From assembly GCA_964527835.1 (NCBI GenBank), contig CAZGNV010000020.1, forward strand, positions 6,451 to 70,450: a stretch of 64,000 nucleotides of DNA. The letters are read 5' to 3'. Position numbers and translations under genes: made by a program. Below are positions 1 through 9,241 of this stretch, in pieces (the first letter of the stretch is position 1; each line of letters begins with the position of its first letter). The notes below the pieces were generated by a model, which was not told where the DNA came from, ran no database searches, and saw only the letters and a program-made list of their open reading frames with translations. This DNA comes from JAFDCJ01 sp964527835. Lineage in GTDB: Bacteria > Desulfobacterota > Desulfobacteria > Desulfobacterales > JAFDCJ01.

Positions 1-531
1 CGGCAGCAAAATCTGTACCGGGTCGGTGACAGCGTGCAGGATGCCGTTGTCAAACTCATCTTGAGAGGGAAAGTGGTTTTAACCGTCGACGGCCAGGACG
101 AGATTTTGGCCATGGAGGAGATCAGCAGCCGGGCCAGCCGCCGGTCGGCAGGAAGAATGTCCCAGCCTCCGGGGCCGGTGATGGGCAGAAAGCTGCCGGT
201 CTCCCGGTATCCCCGCAAAATCCGGCTGAAAGGCGAACAGATTCAAAAGGCCATGGAAAATCTCGGCCAGCTCATGCAGCAGGCGACCCTGCGTCCGCAT
301 ATCGAAGGCGGCCAACCGGCCGGCATTTCCATTACCGGCATCAAACCCAATGCCCTTTTCAGAAAAATGCGGCTGCGCAACGGGGATATCATCACCGGGG
401 TCAACGGTGAGCCGATCCAATCCGTTGAAGACGCCCTGCGGATTTTTGATCAACTGTCATCGGGCTCCAACATCCAGCTGCAGATCAAACGCCGGGGTCG
501 CGAGCAGACCCTTGATTACAGCATTGAATAA
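1..531 (+). CDS. gspC: Type II secretion system protein GspC, C-terminal part (5' truncated by window)
   Basis: Reading frame 1 is open from the first base, so the gene begins upstream of the window. The visible 176 residues start in the end of a GspC homology region (YRVGDSVQDAVVKLIL, then a VDGQDEIL turn). After a basic linker comes a PDZ domain at about visible residues 95-170 (ISITGIKPNALFRKMRLRNG, then GDIITGVNGEPIQS). GspC is the inner-membrane clamp protein that links the T2SS platform to the secretin. gspD follows 56 bp downstream and gspE after that, the usual T2SS order, which settles the family. The N-terminal membrane anchor is not in the window. Confidence 0.9.
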   Translation, partial: RQQNLYRVGDSVQDAVVKLILRGKVVLTVDGQDEILAMEEISSRASRRSAGRMSQPPGPVMGRKLPVSRYPRKIRLKGEQIQKAMENLGQLMQQATLRPHIEGGQPAGISITGIKPNALFRKMRLRNGDIITGVNGEPIQSVEDALRIFDQLSSGSNIQLQIKRRGREQTLDYSIE

Positions 532-587
532 TCGGCAAGGATCGATTAAGATTATTAATATGCAACCCGAGCATAAATGGAACTGAA

Positions 588-2615
588 ATGAAGAAACTTC
601 CTCGGATCATTAAATATATGCTGGCCTCGGTGGTGGTGCTGTTGCTCCTGGCCCCGGCGGGCCACTGGCACATGCCGGCGGCCCAATCGGCCGGCGATGC
701 AGCCGCCCCCCCCAATAGCCGCAAAGCCCGGACGCCCGAACAGTTCGTTTCCATTGATTTCAACAACGTGGATATCAATGTGTTCATCAAGTTCATCAGC
801 GAACTGACCGGGAAAAATTTTGTGGTGGACCCGCGGGTGCGGGGCAAGGTGACCATTATATCTCCCTCGAAAATTTCGCTGGCCGAAGCCTATAAAGTCT
901 TTGAATCGGTGCTGGAAGTCCATGGGTATACCACCGTCCAGGCCGGTGACGTGACCAAGATCATCCCGGCCCCGGATGCGCGTTCCAAAAGCATCGAAAC
1001 CCGGCTCAAGGAGGAAGCGGGTGCTCCCGAGGACAAGGTGGTTACCCAGCTGATCCCCTTGCGCTATGCCAACCCCATCGAGATCAAACGCCTGTTCACC
1101 CCCATGATTTCCAAGAGCAGTGTGATCCTGGCCTATCCGCCCACCAATACCCTGATTGTTACCGATGTGTATTCCAACATCAAACGCCTGTTAAGAATCT
1201 TAAAGCGCATTGATGTCACCGGCATCGGACAGCAAATTACCGTAATTCCGCTGGAGTTTTCCGAGGCCACCAAAATGGTCAACCTGCTGGGCACCATCTT
1301 CAAGCCCAAACGCGGCAAGCCCAAGGCTGCCGTGGGACAACAGATTACCATGGTGGCCGATGAAAGAACCAACACCCTCGTGGTGCTGGCCAGTGAAATC
1401 GAAACGCTGCGGATCAAAAAAATGGTTGCCATGCTGGACCGCGAAACACCGCGGGGCAAAGGCAAAATCCACGTGTACTACTGCAAGAACGCCACCGCCG
1501 AAGAGCTGGCCAAGGTGCTGCAAAGCCTGCCGGGCCAGCAGGCCGGTTCGGCCAAAGGCAAAGCCGCCCCGGTGGTTGCCGGCATGGTTCAGATTTCCGC
1601 TGACAAGGCCACCAACAGTCTGATCATCATGGCGGACAAGCAGGATTACCAGGTTCTGCTGGAAGTCATCGAAAAACTCGACATTCCGCGGGCCATGGTT
1701 TACATTGAAGCGCTGATCATGGAAGTCGATATGAACAAAAGCCTGAATATCGGCATCGACTGGTCGGCTTTCGGCAAAATGACCCTTGGCGGCAAGGAAA
1801 CGGTTTTCGGCGGCGGGTTCCAAAAGGGCTTTACCGAACCTGGAGATTTGCTGAAGGGGGGGTTGACGGTGGGGTTGCTCTCGGAGCCGGTGACCATTGC
1901 CGGGATGACGGTTTCCAATATTTCCGCCATCATCAATGCGGTGAAAACCAACGATGATTTTCGGATTCTTTCCACCCCCCAGATATTGACCACCGACAAC
2001 GAAGAGGCCCGGATCACGGTGGGTGAAAACAGGCCCTACCAGACGCGATCCACCACCGAGGCGTCCGGCGGCACCTTTGAGTCGTTTGAATACCGGGATG
2101 TGGGCAAAATTTTAAAAATCACCCCCCATGTCACCGAAGGGCGTCTGGTGCGGATGGAGATCAATCTGGAGGTCACCAATATCGACAAGCGGGCAACCCT
2201 GACAACTGCCTCCACTCTGCCCGTCACCCAGAAGCGCACGGTGGACACCACCGTCATCGTCAAGGACAACCAAACCGTGGTGATCGGCGGGCTGATCGAT
2301 ACTTCCACCACCGAAAACGAAAACAAGGTTCCCGAACTGGGGGATATTCCCCTGCTCGGCTGGCTGTTTAAAAAAACGGAAAAACAAGACCAGAGGACCA
2401 ACCTGTATGTTTTTCTGACTCCGCGGGTGATTCAGAACCCAGCCGAGGCTCAGAAGATATACGAACACAAGAAAAAACAGATCGACACGATTCGCAGCGG
2501 GCAGCTTAACCTGTACCCCGGCAGGTCCGAAAAAGAACAACCGCCGAAGCCGGGCGCTGAAAAACAGCCGACCACGAAGGCAAATTCCAGCGCGCCGGTC
2601 GTAGAACCCCGGTAA
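588..2615 (+). CDS. gspD: Type II secretion system secretin GspD
   Basis: 675 aa, normal for GspD. It has an N-terminal signal-like helix (IIKYMLASVVVLLLLAPAG), then the N0 domain (FVSIDFNNVDINVFIKFISE) and repeated N1-N3 KH-like modules. These carry the hallmark phrases VILAYPPTNTLIVTD, MVADERTNTLVVLAS and ISADKATNSLIIMAD. The C-terminal secretin barrel from about residue 365 contains FRILSTPQILTTDNEEARI and VVIGGLIDTSTTENENKVPE, followed by LGDIPLLGWLFKKTEKQDQR. It forms the outer-membrane channel for folded exoproteins. It lies between gspC and gspE. A Pro/Lys-rich tail of about 35 residues follows the barrel. No pilotin gene is seen nearby. Confidence 0.95.
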   Translation: MKKLPRIIKYMLASVVVLLLLAPAGHWHMPAAQSAGDAAAPPNSRKARTPEQFVSIDFNNVDINVFIKFISELTGKNFVVDPRVRGKVTIISPSKISLAEAYKVFESVLEVHGYTTVQAGDVTKIIPAPDARSKSIETRLKEEAGAPEDKVVTQLIPLRYANPIEIKRLFTPMISKSSVILAYPPTNTLIVTDVYSNIKRLLRILKRIDVTGIGQQITVIPLEFSEATKMVNLLGTIFKPKRGKPKAAVGQQITMVADERTNTLVVLASEIETLRIKKMVAMLDRETPRGKGKIHVYYCKNATAEELAKVLQSLPGQQAGSAKGKAAPVVAGMVQISADKATNSLIIMADKQDYQVLLEVIEKLDIPRAMVYIEALIMEVDMNKSLNIGIDWSAFGKMTLGGKETVFGGGFQKGFTEPGDLLKGGLTVGLLSEPVTIAGMTVSNISAIINAVKTNDDFRILSTPQILTTDNEEARITVGENRPYQTRSTTEASGGTFESFEYRDVGKILKITPHVTEGRLVRMEINLEVTNIDKRATLTTASTLPVTQKRTVDTTVIVKDNQTVVIGGLIDTSTTENENKVPELGDIPLLGWLFKKTEKQDQRTNLYVFLTPRVIQNPAEAQKIYEHKKKQIDTIRSGQLNLYPGRSEKEQPPKPGAEKQPTTKANSSAPVVEPR

Positions 2616-2678
2616 ACAGCCCGGAGTTTTTACCGCCAATCGCTAAGCCCGTATCAATTGGTCTTATTTTGCAGGAAA

Positions 2679-4445
2679 ATGACGGCTTTGAAATCTTTTG
2701 CCCACATACTCGTTGACGATTTCGGTGTGAGTGAGGACCACCTGGACGAAGCCCGGCGCATCCGGGCCGAAAAAGGCGGCAGCGTCGGGGATATCCTGGT
2801 GCAGCAGAAAAATATCGCCGAAAACCGACTGCTGCAAGCCCGCAGCATCCAGTATGGCATGGACTACTGGCCCACCCTGCCGCTGGACAACATCGAATCC
2901 GAGGTCACCGAAAAAGTTCCGATCCATTTTTTAAAAAAATATGTCATGGTGCCCCTGTATTACCGCAAGCCCGTGCGGGCAGCTGATTGCGGCCTGACTC
3001 CTCCTGGTGGTGACGGCTCCGATGAACTGGCGGCCCCCGCCGGCCATGTCATTGCCATTAACGACCCGGTGAATTTCCAGGCCCTGGACGATCTGGCACG
3101 CATTATGGAAATGACCGACTTCAAGACCGTGCTTGCCAGCCGTGAGGCGATTCTGGCGGCCATCAACCTGCAATATGATCTGAACCGGGACTCGGCGGAA
3201 CAGCTTGTTCAGGACATGGAGGAAGACGGCAGCGACATCCTCAGCGAAATCGAAGAAACCGCTGATTTGCTGGACGACACCAGCGAAGCGCCCATCATCA
3301 AGCTGGTCAACCACATTATTTCCCAGTCCATCAAGGCCCGGGCCAGCGATATCCATATCGAGCCCTACCAGCAAAGCTTCACCGTCCGCTACCGGGTGGA
3401 CGGGATCCTGTACGACCTGCTCAGCCCGCCCAAGTGGATCCAGCCGGCCCTGATATCCAGGATCAAGGTCATGGCCAAAATGAACATCGCTGAAAAGCGC
3501 CTGCCCCAGGACGGGCGTTTTGAAGTGCGCATCGGGGATCAGAATATCGATCTGCGGGTGTCCACCATTCCGACGGCCTTCGGCGAGCGGGTGGTGCTGC
3601 GGCTGCTGAACAAGTCCGGATCGCTGTTGGAGCTGCAGGATATCGGCCTGAGCCCGGGGCGGTTGAAGCTGATCAAAAAACTGGTGGCCACCCCCCACGG
3701 GATCATCCTGGTGACCGGCCCCACCGGCAGCGGCAAAACCACGACCCTGTATGCCATTTTACAGTCCATCAACAAACCGGACATCAACATTATCACCATC
3801 GAGGATCCCGTTGAATACCAGATCAAGGGGATCAGCCAGATCCAGGTCAATCCCAAGATCGACCTGACCTTTGCCCGGGGGCTGCGTTCCATCGTGCGCC
3901 AGGATCCGGATGTGATCCTGGTCGGTGAAATCCGTGACCAGGAAACGGCCGAAATTGCCGTGCAGTCGGCCCTGACCGGGCACCTGGTGTTTTCCACCCT
4001 GCACACCAACGACTCGGCCAGTGCCATTACGCGTCTGGTGGATATGGGGGTCGAGCCCTTTCTGATTTCCTCCTCGGTGCTGGCGGTGATGGCTCAGCGG
4101 CTGGTGCGCGTTTTGTGCGACGACTGCAAAAAGCCTTACAAACCCAGTGCGATTTATCTCGAAAGCATCGGGGTGGCGCCAGGATACTTTGGCCGGCGAT
4201 CCATTTATAAAGCCGTGGGTTGCAGCAATTGTATCCAGACCGGCTACCGGGGGCGCATCGGGATTTTTGAAATCATGGTGCTCAGCGACAGCTTAAAGAG
4301 CCTGATTCTCAAAACCTATGATTCCCAGCACATCAAGAATGAAGCCGCGCGCCAGAAAATGAGAAGCCTGCGCCAGGACGGGATCCAGAAAGTGCTCGAA
4401 GGGGTGACCACCCTGGAGGAAGTGCTGCGGGTGACCCAGAACTGA
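2679..4445 (+). CDS. gspE: Type II secretion system ATPase GspE
   Basis: 588 aa from the ATG at 2679; an in-frame TTG at 2658 would add seven residues. An N-terminal GspE/MshE domain (about 1-150) is followed by the RecA-like ATPase. Walker A is GPTGSGKT near residue 347. The Asp box is IITIEDPVEYQI, Walker B is DPDVILVGEIRDQETAEIA and the His box is GHLVFSTLHTNDSASAITRL. A zinc-binding tetracysteine region (CDDCKKPY with GCSNCIQTGYRGRIGIFEI) is present, as in true GspE. It is the cytoplasmic motor of the T2SS. The gene ends TGATGA, and the stop codon lies inside the terminal repeat of a MITE-like element. No gspF or pseudopilin genes follow, so the T2SS genes are split in this genome. Confidence 0.95.
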   Translation: MTALKSFAHILVDDFGVSEDHLDEARRIRAEKGGSVGDILVQQKNIAENRLLQARSIQYGMDYWPTLPLDNIESEVTEKVPIHFLKKYVMVPLYYRKPVRAADCGLTPPGGDGSDELAAPAGHVIAINDPVNFQALDDLARIMEMTDFKTVLASREAILAAINLQYDLNRDSAEQLVQDMEEDGSDILSEIEETADLLDDTSEAPIIKLVNHIISQSIKARASDIHIEPYQQSFTVRYRVDGILYDLLSPPKWIQPALISRIKVMAKMNIAEKRLPQDGRFEVRIGDQNIDLRVSTIPTAFGERVVLRLLNKSGSLLELQDIGLSPGRLKLIKKLVATPHGIILVTGPTGSGKTTTLYAILQSINKPDINIITIEDPVEYQIKGISQIQVNPKIDLTFARGLRSIVRQDPDVILVGEIRDQETAEIAVQSALTGHLVFSTLHTNDSASAITRLVDMGVEPFLISSSVLAVMAQRLVRVLCDDCKKPYKPSAIYLESIGVAPGYFGRRSIYKAVGCSNCIQTGYRGRIGIFEIMVLSDSLKSLILKTYDSQHIKNEAARQKMRSLRQDGIQKVLEGVTTLEEVLRVTQN

Positions 4446-4514
4446 TGAAGTCGCAAAAAGTGGAATTTTCAAAGGGTTGATGGCGCTCGAAAAAGACTTT
4501 TTACGGGACCATCA
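4443..4514. repeat. MITE-like element, family R, short copy (R1)
   Basis: Left end TGATGAAGTCGCAAAAAGT at 4443. The right end at 4496-4514 reads, in reverse complement, TGATGGTCCCGTAAAAAGT, giving imperfect 19-bp terminal inverted repeats around a 34-bp core. The left end contains the gspE stop codon. The same termini recur at 32078, 35373, 35568, 38500, 42222 and 63252. Confidence 0.75.
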
Positions 4515-4533
4515 GAACCAGATGTTCACCGTT

Positions 4534-4818
4534 TTATTGGGCTTTGATGCGGCCCACGATCTTTACGACTACCGGATACCCTTCCAGGCGGACCGGCAGT
4601 TGCGACTCGGTTTGCGGATCGTGGTGCGACAGGCCGATGATAATTGCCGGCTTTCCATTTTCATCCTGGCCGATGCCCACCGATACCACCCCCGGCAATT
4701 GAAGCAGGCGTTGTTCATGGCGGGTTTTGACCGCGTTGATTGAATTGCCCATTGAGCCATCCTCACACATGGCCATGGCCGGCAGCACCAGCAAGATGAC
4801 GAGCAGCCGTAAAATCAC
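4534..4818 (-). CDS. Small exported protein sharing the N-terminal module of the adjacent protease
   Basis: 94 aa. A hydrophobic signal peptide (MILRLLVILLVLPAMAM) is followed by about 75 residues. The segment RHEQRLLQLPGVVSVGIG resembles the first 35 residues of the upstream protease (NHRLQLLEQSNVIAVGAG). Both look like a small alpha/beta module that opens with a ligand-free helix and a VxxVGxG strand turn. Its ATG overlaps the protease stop codon by 4 nt (ATGA), so the two are translationally coupled. It may be a secreted inhibitor-like or chaperone-like copy of the protease propeptide; that is inference. No catalytic residues are seen. I do not recognise a named family. Confidence 0.7.
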   Translation of the reverse strand: MILRLLVILLVLPAMAMCEDGSMGNSINAVKTRHEQRLLQLPGVVSVGIGQDENGKPAIIIGLSHHDPQTESQLPVRLEGYPVVVKIVGRIKAQ

Positions 4819-5813
4819 AGCGCAACACCCAGCTCGGAGAAGACGTTTTGAATGCGGTTGATAATGGTGGAGGTGTCGCTTCCGGCAAACAGCAACCCCA
4901 CTAACTGGTTGCTTTCATCCAGGACGGCCGAACCGCTGTCACCCCCCTGGCTCATGGCCCCTGCCATCAATTGGTCCTTGAACTGGGCGATTTTTCCTTC
5001 TCCGTACTGCACATTGACCGTCACGTCCACCTGCTGAATTTCACCGCTTGTCAAACCGGTCGTCCGGCCGCTTTTTTTGATGGCCATGCCCAGAGTGCCC
5101 TCGGCCACACCCTGAATCGTGCCAATCTGCAAAATTACTTTTTTTACATCTTCCGGATTAAGCGGACGGGCAATGGCGGCGTCCACGAGGTTTTCCTTTT
5201 GCTGCCGGTCGATGGCCTGCAACCGCACGCTGCTGCCCAGAAGATCGGCGATGCGGTTTAGAAATCCGGCGATACCCGTTGCAATGGGGCATTCACTGGG
5301 AAGACCGCTGAATTGAAGGGGCACAAATTGTTCCAGGTCGGCGATATGCTCTTCAGGATAGCGGCCGCCGTCATGGGGCCCCGGCTGCAAAACAGGGTCG
5401 CCAATCTCTGCGGCATTGCTGTTGGCCAGCACGTGATTGTTGGACAGAATAACGAGTCGAGCGTTCTTTTTTACCAGGCATCCCAGTGTCCCAGCGGTGA
5501 TGTCCCGATGACCGATGCTGACTCCGCCGGGCGCCGGTCGATGTTTTTCCGTAGGCGATTGCAAGGCCCGGATGACACCGGTTTCGATGACGTCTGTCAG
5601 CACCCCATCCAGGGTTGGGGGTACCAGGTCCTTGCTTGACAACTGGGAGGGGGCAACCTTTTTGGTCACCGAACACACGATACCCAGATTGGAAGTTTTC
5701 TGTCCCCCCGTAACCTTGTACCCGGCGCCAACCGCGATGACATTGGACTGCTCAAGCAGCTGTAAGCGATGGTTTGTCAGTGTTTTTTTGACGGTCATTA
5801 AGTCGGCTGCCAT
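4815..5813 (-). CDS. Trypsin-like serine protease domain protein (NAL1-like bacterial family)
   Basis: 332 aa with a strong Shine-Dalgarno sequence (AAGGAGG, 5 nt before the ATG). An N-terminal module (residues 1-45) precedes a chymotrypsin-fold domain. The His-box is LVILSNNHVLANSNAAEIGD near residue 120. A C-terminal nucleophile motif, GGDSGSAVLDESNQLVGLLF, lies near residue 290. The Ile-Gly-Thr and SGRTTGLTSGEI segments fit the barrel. There is no signal peptide or membrane segment, so it is probably cytoplasmic, or exported by another route. Annotators often call such proteins hypothetical or S1 peptidase. The catalytic Asp cannot be assigned with confidence by eye. It sits in an operon between a secreted DUF1566 protein (16 nt upstream) and a small exported protein. 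Confidence 0.75.
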   Translation of the reverse strand: MAADLMTVKKTLTNHRLQLLEQSNVIAVGAGYKVTGGQKTSNLGIVCSVTKKVAPSQLSSKDLVPPTLDGVLTDVIETGVIRALQSPTEKHRPAPGGVSIGHRDITAGTLGCLVKKNARLVILSNNHVLANSNAAEIGDPVLQPGPHDGGRYPEEHIADLEQFVPLQFSGLPSECPIATGIAGFLNRIADLLGSSVRLQAIDRQQKENLVDAAIARPLNPEDVKKVILQIGTIQGVAEGTLGMAIKKSGRTTGLTSGEIQQVDVTVNVQYGEGKIAQFKDQLMAGAMSQGGDSGSAVLDESNQLVGLLFAGSDTSTIINRIQNVFSELGVAL

Positions 5814-5829
5814 TCGGACCTCCTTGGGG

Positions 5830-6321
5830 CTATTTCAGATTGCGCACCGGCAGGGCCCGGTAGCCCCGGCTGTGCGCCTTGCGGGTCGTGTATGAATAGA
5901 CGTTGTTGAAATTGAAAATGCGGGCCGTGGGCGCGATGGGATCGGTCTCCGAAGTCCATACCCAGCCGCAGCTCAACCGGATCTGCGGGATGGTCTTGAC
6001 CCACTGGCCGCAGTCGGTCTCGTAGCCCGGATAATTTTTATCGGTCACGGCAATACTTTTCAGCTCGGCCAGGGTGGGCAGACGCCAGTTGTCATATACT
6101 CTGGGCAGGGTGTAGGGGAAGGTGTAGCGGGCCCACTTCTGGGCCTGAATCCAGTTGATGTCTCCGTTGTTGTCTGTCTTGGACCACATGAGGCCCAGTT
6201 GGTGATCCGTCACCGTGCCATCACCGTTGTCCGTGAAACGCTCGCCGGCGGCGACCGGCAGAACGCTGAACAAGATGATCACCGCGATGATGGCATACTT
6301 GCGTAAAGGATGTCCGGTCAT
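5830..6321 (-). CDS. Exported DUF1566 (Lcl C-terminal) domain protein
   Basis: 163 aa from the ATG at 6321, chosen because AAGGAGG lies 5 nt upstream; an upstream in-frame ATG at 6393 lacks an RBS. A signal peptide (MTGHPLRKYAIIAVIILFSV) ends near AAGERF. The mature part is one DUF1566 domain with the typical phrases RFTDNGDGTVTDHQLGLMWS, NWRLPTLAELKSI, WVWTSE and GYRALPVRN. Such domains are C-type-lectin-like surface or exported modules of unknown ligand. It is the first gene of a three-gene reverse operon with the protease and the small exported protein. Confidence 0.85.
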   Translation of the reverse strand: MTGHPLRKYAIIAVIILFSVLPVAAGERFTDNGDGTVTDHQLGLMWSKTDNNGDINWIQAQKWARYTFPYTLPRVYDNWRLPTLAELKSIAVTDKNYPGYETDCGQWVKTIPQIRLSCGWVWTSETDPIAPTARIFNFNNVYSYTTRKAHSRGYRALPVRNLK

Positions 6322-6445
6322 TGGGTCCTCCTTCCCGGGAGAGTTCCCCGCATACATGCTCCTGTCGGCAGTTGCCAGCTGCATGCCAGTCAATGGATTT
6401 GCCGTTGTCGTATCGCGTTAGAATACCCCGGCGCTGGCTTTGCAG

Positions 6446-6940
6446 TCAGGAAATTCCGATTTGTTTTTTCAAGCGCCGGGCGGTTTTTGCATCCCGGTAA
6501 GACAGAATTGGAATCGGCGAGCGTCGAAACACTTTTTCGGCCACCGAGCCCACCAGAAGATGTTCCAGATCCGTACGGCCCTTGATGCCCATCACCATCA
6601 AATCGGCACTTTCATGAACGGCAATTTTGAGCAGCTCCTCAACGGGGTGCCCGACTTTGAAGATGGTGTGCACCTTTGCCGCCGGAAAGGAGATTTTTTC
6701 AAGCATGCGGTCCAGGGTTTTGCGCCGTTCTTTTTCTACCTCAGCAACATAATGCTCACCATTGACCTCATAGCCCATGGATGAAATCGAACCCACGGCT
6801 TTCACGTCCCTGATATTGATGATGCTGGCAACGATGAGCCTGGCCTCCAGCGGTTCGGCGATGCGCGCCGCGTAGGCCAGAATCTCCTCGGAGTACTTCG
6901 AAAAACCGATGGCAACCAGAATGTTCTTGATGGGTTCCAT
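6446..6940 (-). CDS. Universal stress protein, UspA family (ATP-binding type)
   Basis: 164 aa, a single Usp domain. The N-terminal strand is IKNILVAIGFSKYSEEILAY. The C-terminal ATP loop GIKGRTDLEHLLVGS fits G-x2-G-x9-G-S, so ATP binding is expected. It is the last gene of the TRAP locus, 87 bp beyond the permease stop on the same strand. TRAP operons in other bacteria can encode a UspA that binds ATP and regulates transport (TeaD of the ectoine TRAP system is the known case), so a role in controlling this transporter is a fair inference. An AAAGGA ribosome site precedes the ATG. Confidence 0.9.
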   Translation of the reverse strand: MEPIKNILVAIGFSKYSEEILAYAARIAEPLEARLIVASIINIRDVKAVGSISSMGYEVNGEHYVAEVEKERRKTLDRMLEKISFPAAKVHTIFKVGHPVEELLKIAVHESADLMVMGIKGRTDLEHLLVGSVAEKVFRRSPIPILSYRDAKTARRLKKQIGIS

Positions 6941-7027
6941 GGCGAATTTTCCTTTGTGCCTTCACCGGGTTTTTCCGGCAGCATGGGAAAAGCGGTGATA
7001 AAAGCAAAAAAAGTCGGCTTTAATATT

Positions 7028-9106
7028 TCATGCGGCCGACGGCGCGGCCGACGGCTTTGGAGTGCGCGGTCGCTGCATGACGTAAAGCAGTCCAAACAGG
7101 GCCAGCCCGATCAGGTAGGTCCAGTAGCGCTGATCATGGGGCAGGCCCACCCATTTGGCAATCAGATCCGGCCGCATCAGGTTCAGCGTGACAAACAGGA
7201 ACAGCGGGATTTCATAAAACCTGTTGCGGGCCACAAACCATCCCTGGGTGGCCGAAGCAAAGGCGAAGTTGCCCAGGCAGGCCATCAAAAAGATCAGCAG
7301 GCCCTGAAACCAGCTGTTGATGTTGTGCAGGATCAGGTCGGAATTGAAAATAAACATGAACGGCAGAATCGCCGTGCGAATGTCATACATGAATCCCTGC
7401 AGTCCGGTGGGAATCGGCGGCGACTTGGCAATGGCGGCGGCCGCATAGGCCGCCAGGCCCACCGGTGGGGTGTCATCGGCCAGGATCCCGAAATAAAAGC
7501 AGAACAGGTGGGCGGCCATCAACGGGACGATGAAACCCATGTCCCCGCCGACGGTCACAATCACCGGCGCCGTCAAGGAGGCCATGACGATATAGGTGGC
7601 CGTGGTGGGAAGCCCCATGCCGATGATCAGGCTGGCAATGGCGGTGATGGTCAGCAGCAGGAAGATGTTGCCTCCGGCCAGCACATCGATGACTTCGGTG
7701 ATCAGCCCGCCAAGTCCCATGGCGACCACGCCCACGATGATGCCGGCGGCCGCCGTGGCCAGGGCGACCGAGCACATGTTGCGCGCCCCGCTGGCCAGGG
7801 CCGAAAAAATTTCAACCACGCTCTGCTTGACCGCCGGAGCGATGGGCTGTTTGTTCAGATAGGCCTTGACTGGATTTTGCAACAGCATGATGATGGCCAT
7901 CACCCAGATGGCGTTGAAGGCCGCCAGTTCCGCCGAATGCCGCACGATGATCAGCTCGTAAAGCAGCATTGTAATGGGAACCAGGTAGTGCAGGCCGCTG
8001 AGCAGGGTTTTGAAAAAGCGCGGCAGTTCACTGCGCGACAGGCCCTGCAGGCCGAGTTTGGAAGCCTCGATGTGGGTGATGTAAAAAAGAGCCGCGTAAG
8101 AGGCAAAGGCCGGAATGGCAGCGGCCTTGATGACCTCGATGTAGGGCACGTTGACATATTCGGCGATGATGAAAGCGGCGGCTCCCATGATCGGCGGTGC
8201 CAGCTGGCCGTCCGTGCTGGCGGCCACCTCCACGGCGGCGGCCTTGGTGGGGGGGTAGCCGACTTTTTTCATCAACGGAATGGTGAAGGTCCCGGTGGTG
8301 ACGATATTGGCGATGCTCGAACCCGACACCAAGCCGGTCAGTCCGCTGCCCATCACCGCCGCCTTGGCCGGGCCGCCCTTGAACCCGCCCAGAATGCTCA
8401 GGGCCAGTTGGATGAAATAGTGACCGGCACCCGCCTTTTCCAGCATGGCCCCGAAGAGGACAAACAGAAAAACGATGGTGGCCGATACATCCAGGGGGAT
8501 GCCGTAAATGCCTTCGGTGGACATGGTGATCTGGCCCATGAAGCGTCCCAGGGAGACCCCCTTGAAGGCCAGAATATCCGGCATGTAGGGACCGAAAAAA
8601 GCGTAGAAACAGAAAAAAAGGGCGATGACCGAAAGCGCCGGGCCGATCACGCGCCGGGAAGCTTCCAGCAGCATGAACAGCAAAACAAGTCCGATGACGA
8701 TGTCCCGGGTGATGGGGGCGCCGTAACGCTCGCTGATGCCGATATAGTCAACGGCGATGTAAACTGCCGCAGAACAGGCAACCACGGCGATGATAAAATC
8801 ATACCAGGGAATTCGATCCTTGACACTCAGAAATTTGAGCCCCAGGCGGGTTTCCTTGAACAGGGGATAGTTTAAATAGACCACCAGCAGCGCGAATCCC
8901 AGGTGAATGGCCCGGATAAAAACCGTGTCCAGAATCCACCAGCTGGCAATGGACAGCTGGAAAAAACTCCAGATGACCCCGATGGTGGGGATCACCCATT
9001 TGGTGGGTCCCCGCGGTCTTCTGGCAACGCCTTCCTCCTCTTCGGCCATCTTGCGGGCGATTTCGAGCCCATCATCTGCTTCATGCGTGGTATCGATCGT
9101 CGTCAT
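7028..9106 (-). CDS. TRAP transporter fused permease (DctQ-DctM type), TAXI family
   Basis: 692 aa from the ATG at 9106 (AGGTGG five bases upstream). About 17-19 hydrophobic segments are visible. The N-terminal part (about 1-150) corresponds to the small DctQ-like membrane subunit. The rest is DctM-like, with the conserved MGLPTTATYIV and SIANIVTTGTFTIPLMKKVG regions and repeated GxGL/TGLVSGSS loops. It couples Na+ or H+ flux to uptake of an organic substrate delivered by the TAXI binding protein encoded just upstream. The substrate cannot be told from sequence; the family commonly carries dicarboxylates or amino acids. A perfect hairpin lies between the binding protein gene and this gene. 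Confidence 0.93.
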   Translation of the reverse strand: MTTIDTTHEADDGLEIARKMAEEEEGVARRPRGPTKWVIPTIGVIWSFFQLSIASWWILDTVFIRAIHLGFALLVVYLNYPLFKETRLGLKFLSVKDRIPWYDFIIAVVACSAAVYIAVDYIGISERYGAPITRDIVIGLVLLFMLLEASRRVIGPALSVIALFFCFYAFFGPYMPDILAFKGVSLGRFMGQITMSTEGIYGIPLDVSATIVFLFVLFGAMLEKAGAGHYFIQLALSILGGFKGGPAKAAVMGSGLTGLVSGSSIANIVTTGTFTIPLMKKVGYPPTKAAAVEVAASTDGQLAPPIMGAAAFIIAEYVNVPYIEVIKAAAIPAFASYAALFYITHIEASKLGLQGLSRSELPRFFKTLLSGLHYLVPITMLLYELIIVRHSAELAAFNAIWVMAIIMLLQNPVKAYLNKQPIAPAVKQSVVEIFSALASGARNMCSVALATAAAGIIVGVVAMGLGGLITEVIDVLAGGNIFLLLTITAIASLIIGMGLPTTATYIVMASLTAPVIVTVGGDMGFIVPLMAAHLFCFYFGILADDTPPVGLAAYAAAAIAKSPPIPTGLQGFMYDIRTAILPFMFIFNSDLILHNINSWFQGLLIFLMACLGNFAFASATQGWFVARNRFYEIPLFLFVTLNLMRPDLIAKWVGLPHDQRYWTYLIGLALFGLLYVMQRPRTPKPSAAPSAA

Positions 9107-9196
9107 TTGGCCACCTGCTTTTCTGTTTGGATTTTGACTACCCAATTGCAGCGGTAACGCGCCATCCTTGTGCCGACTTCCACATCAAGCGGTAAC

Positions 9197-9226
9197 GGAA
9201 AGGCGGCGGCCTGCCGCCGCCTTTCC
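9197..9226 (-). promoter_or_regulatory. Intercistronic hairpin between TAXI binding protein and TRAP permease genes
   Basis: A perfect 13-bp stem (GGAAAGGCGGCGG at 9197-9209 with CCGCCGCCTTTCC at 9214-9226) with a 4-nt loop. It begins 15 nt after the binding-protein stop. No T-tract follows, so it is more likely an mRNA stability or attenuation element that keeps the binding protein more abundant than the permease. Confidence 0.6.
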
Positions 9227-9241
9227 GGCCGCAAGGGTGGG

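Noticed and set aside
4477..4743. 88-aa open frame on the plus strand after gspE
   Set aside because: It runs through repeat R1 and is antisense to the small exported protein, which has a signal peptide and coupling to its neighbour.
6956..8875. 639-aa open frame antisense to the TRAP permease
   Set aside because: Composition is typical of an antisense shadow of a GC-rich membrane gene (His/Gly/Gln/Asp-rich) with no motif.
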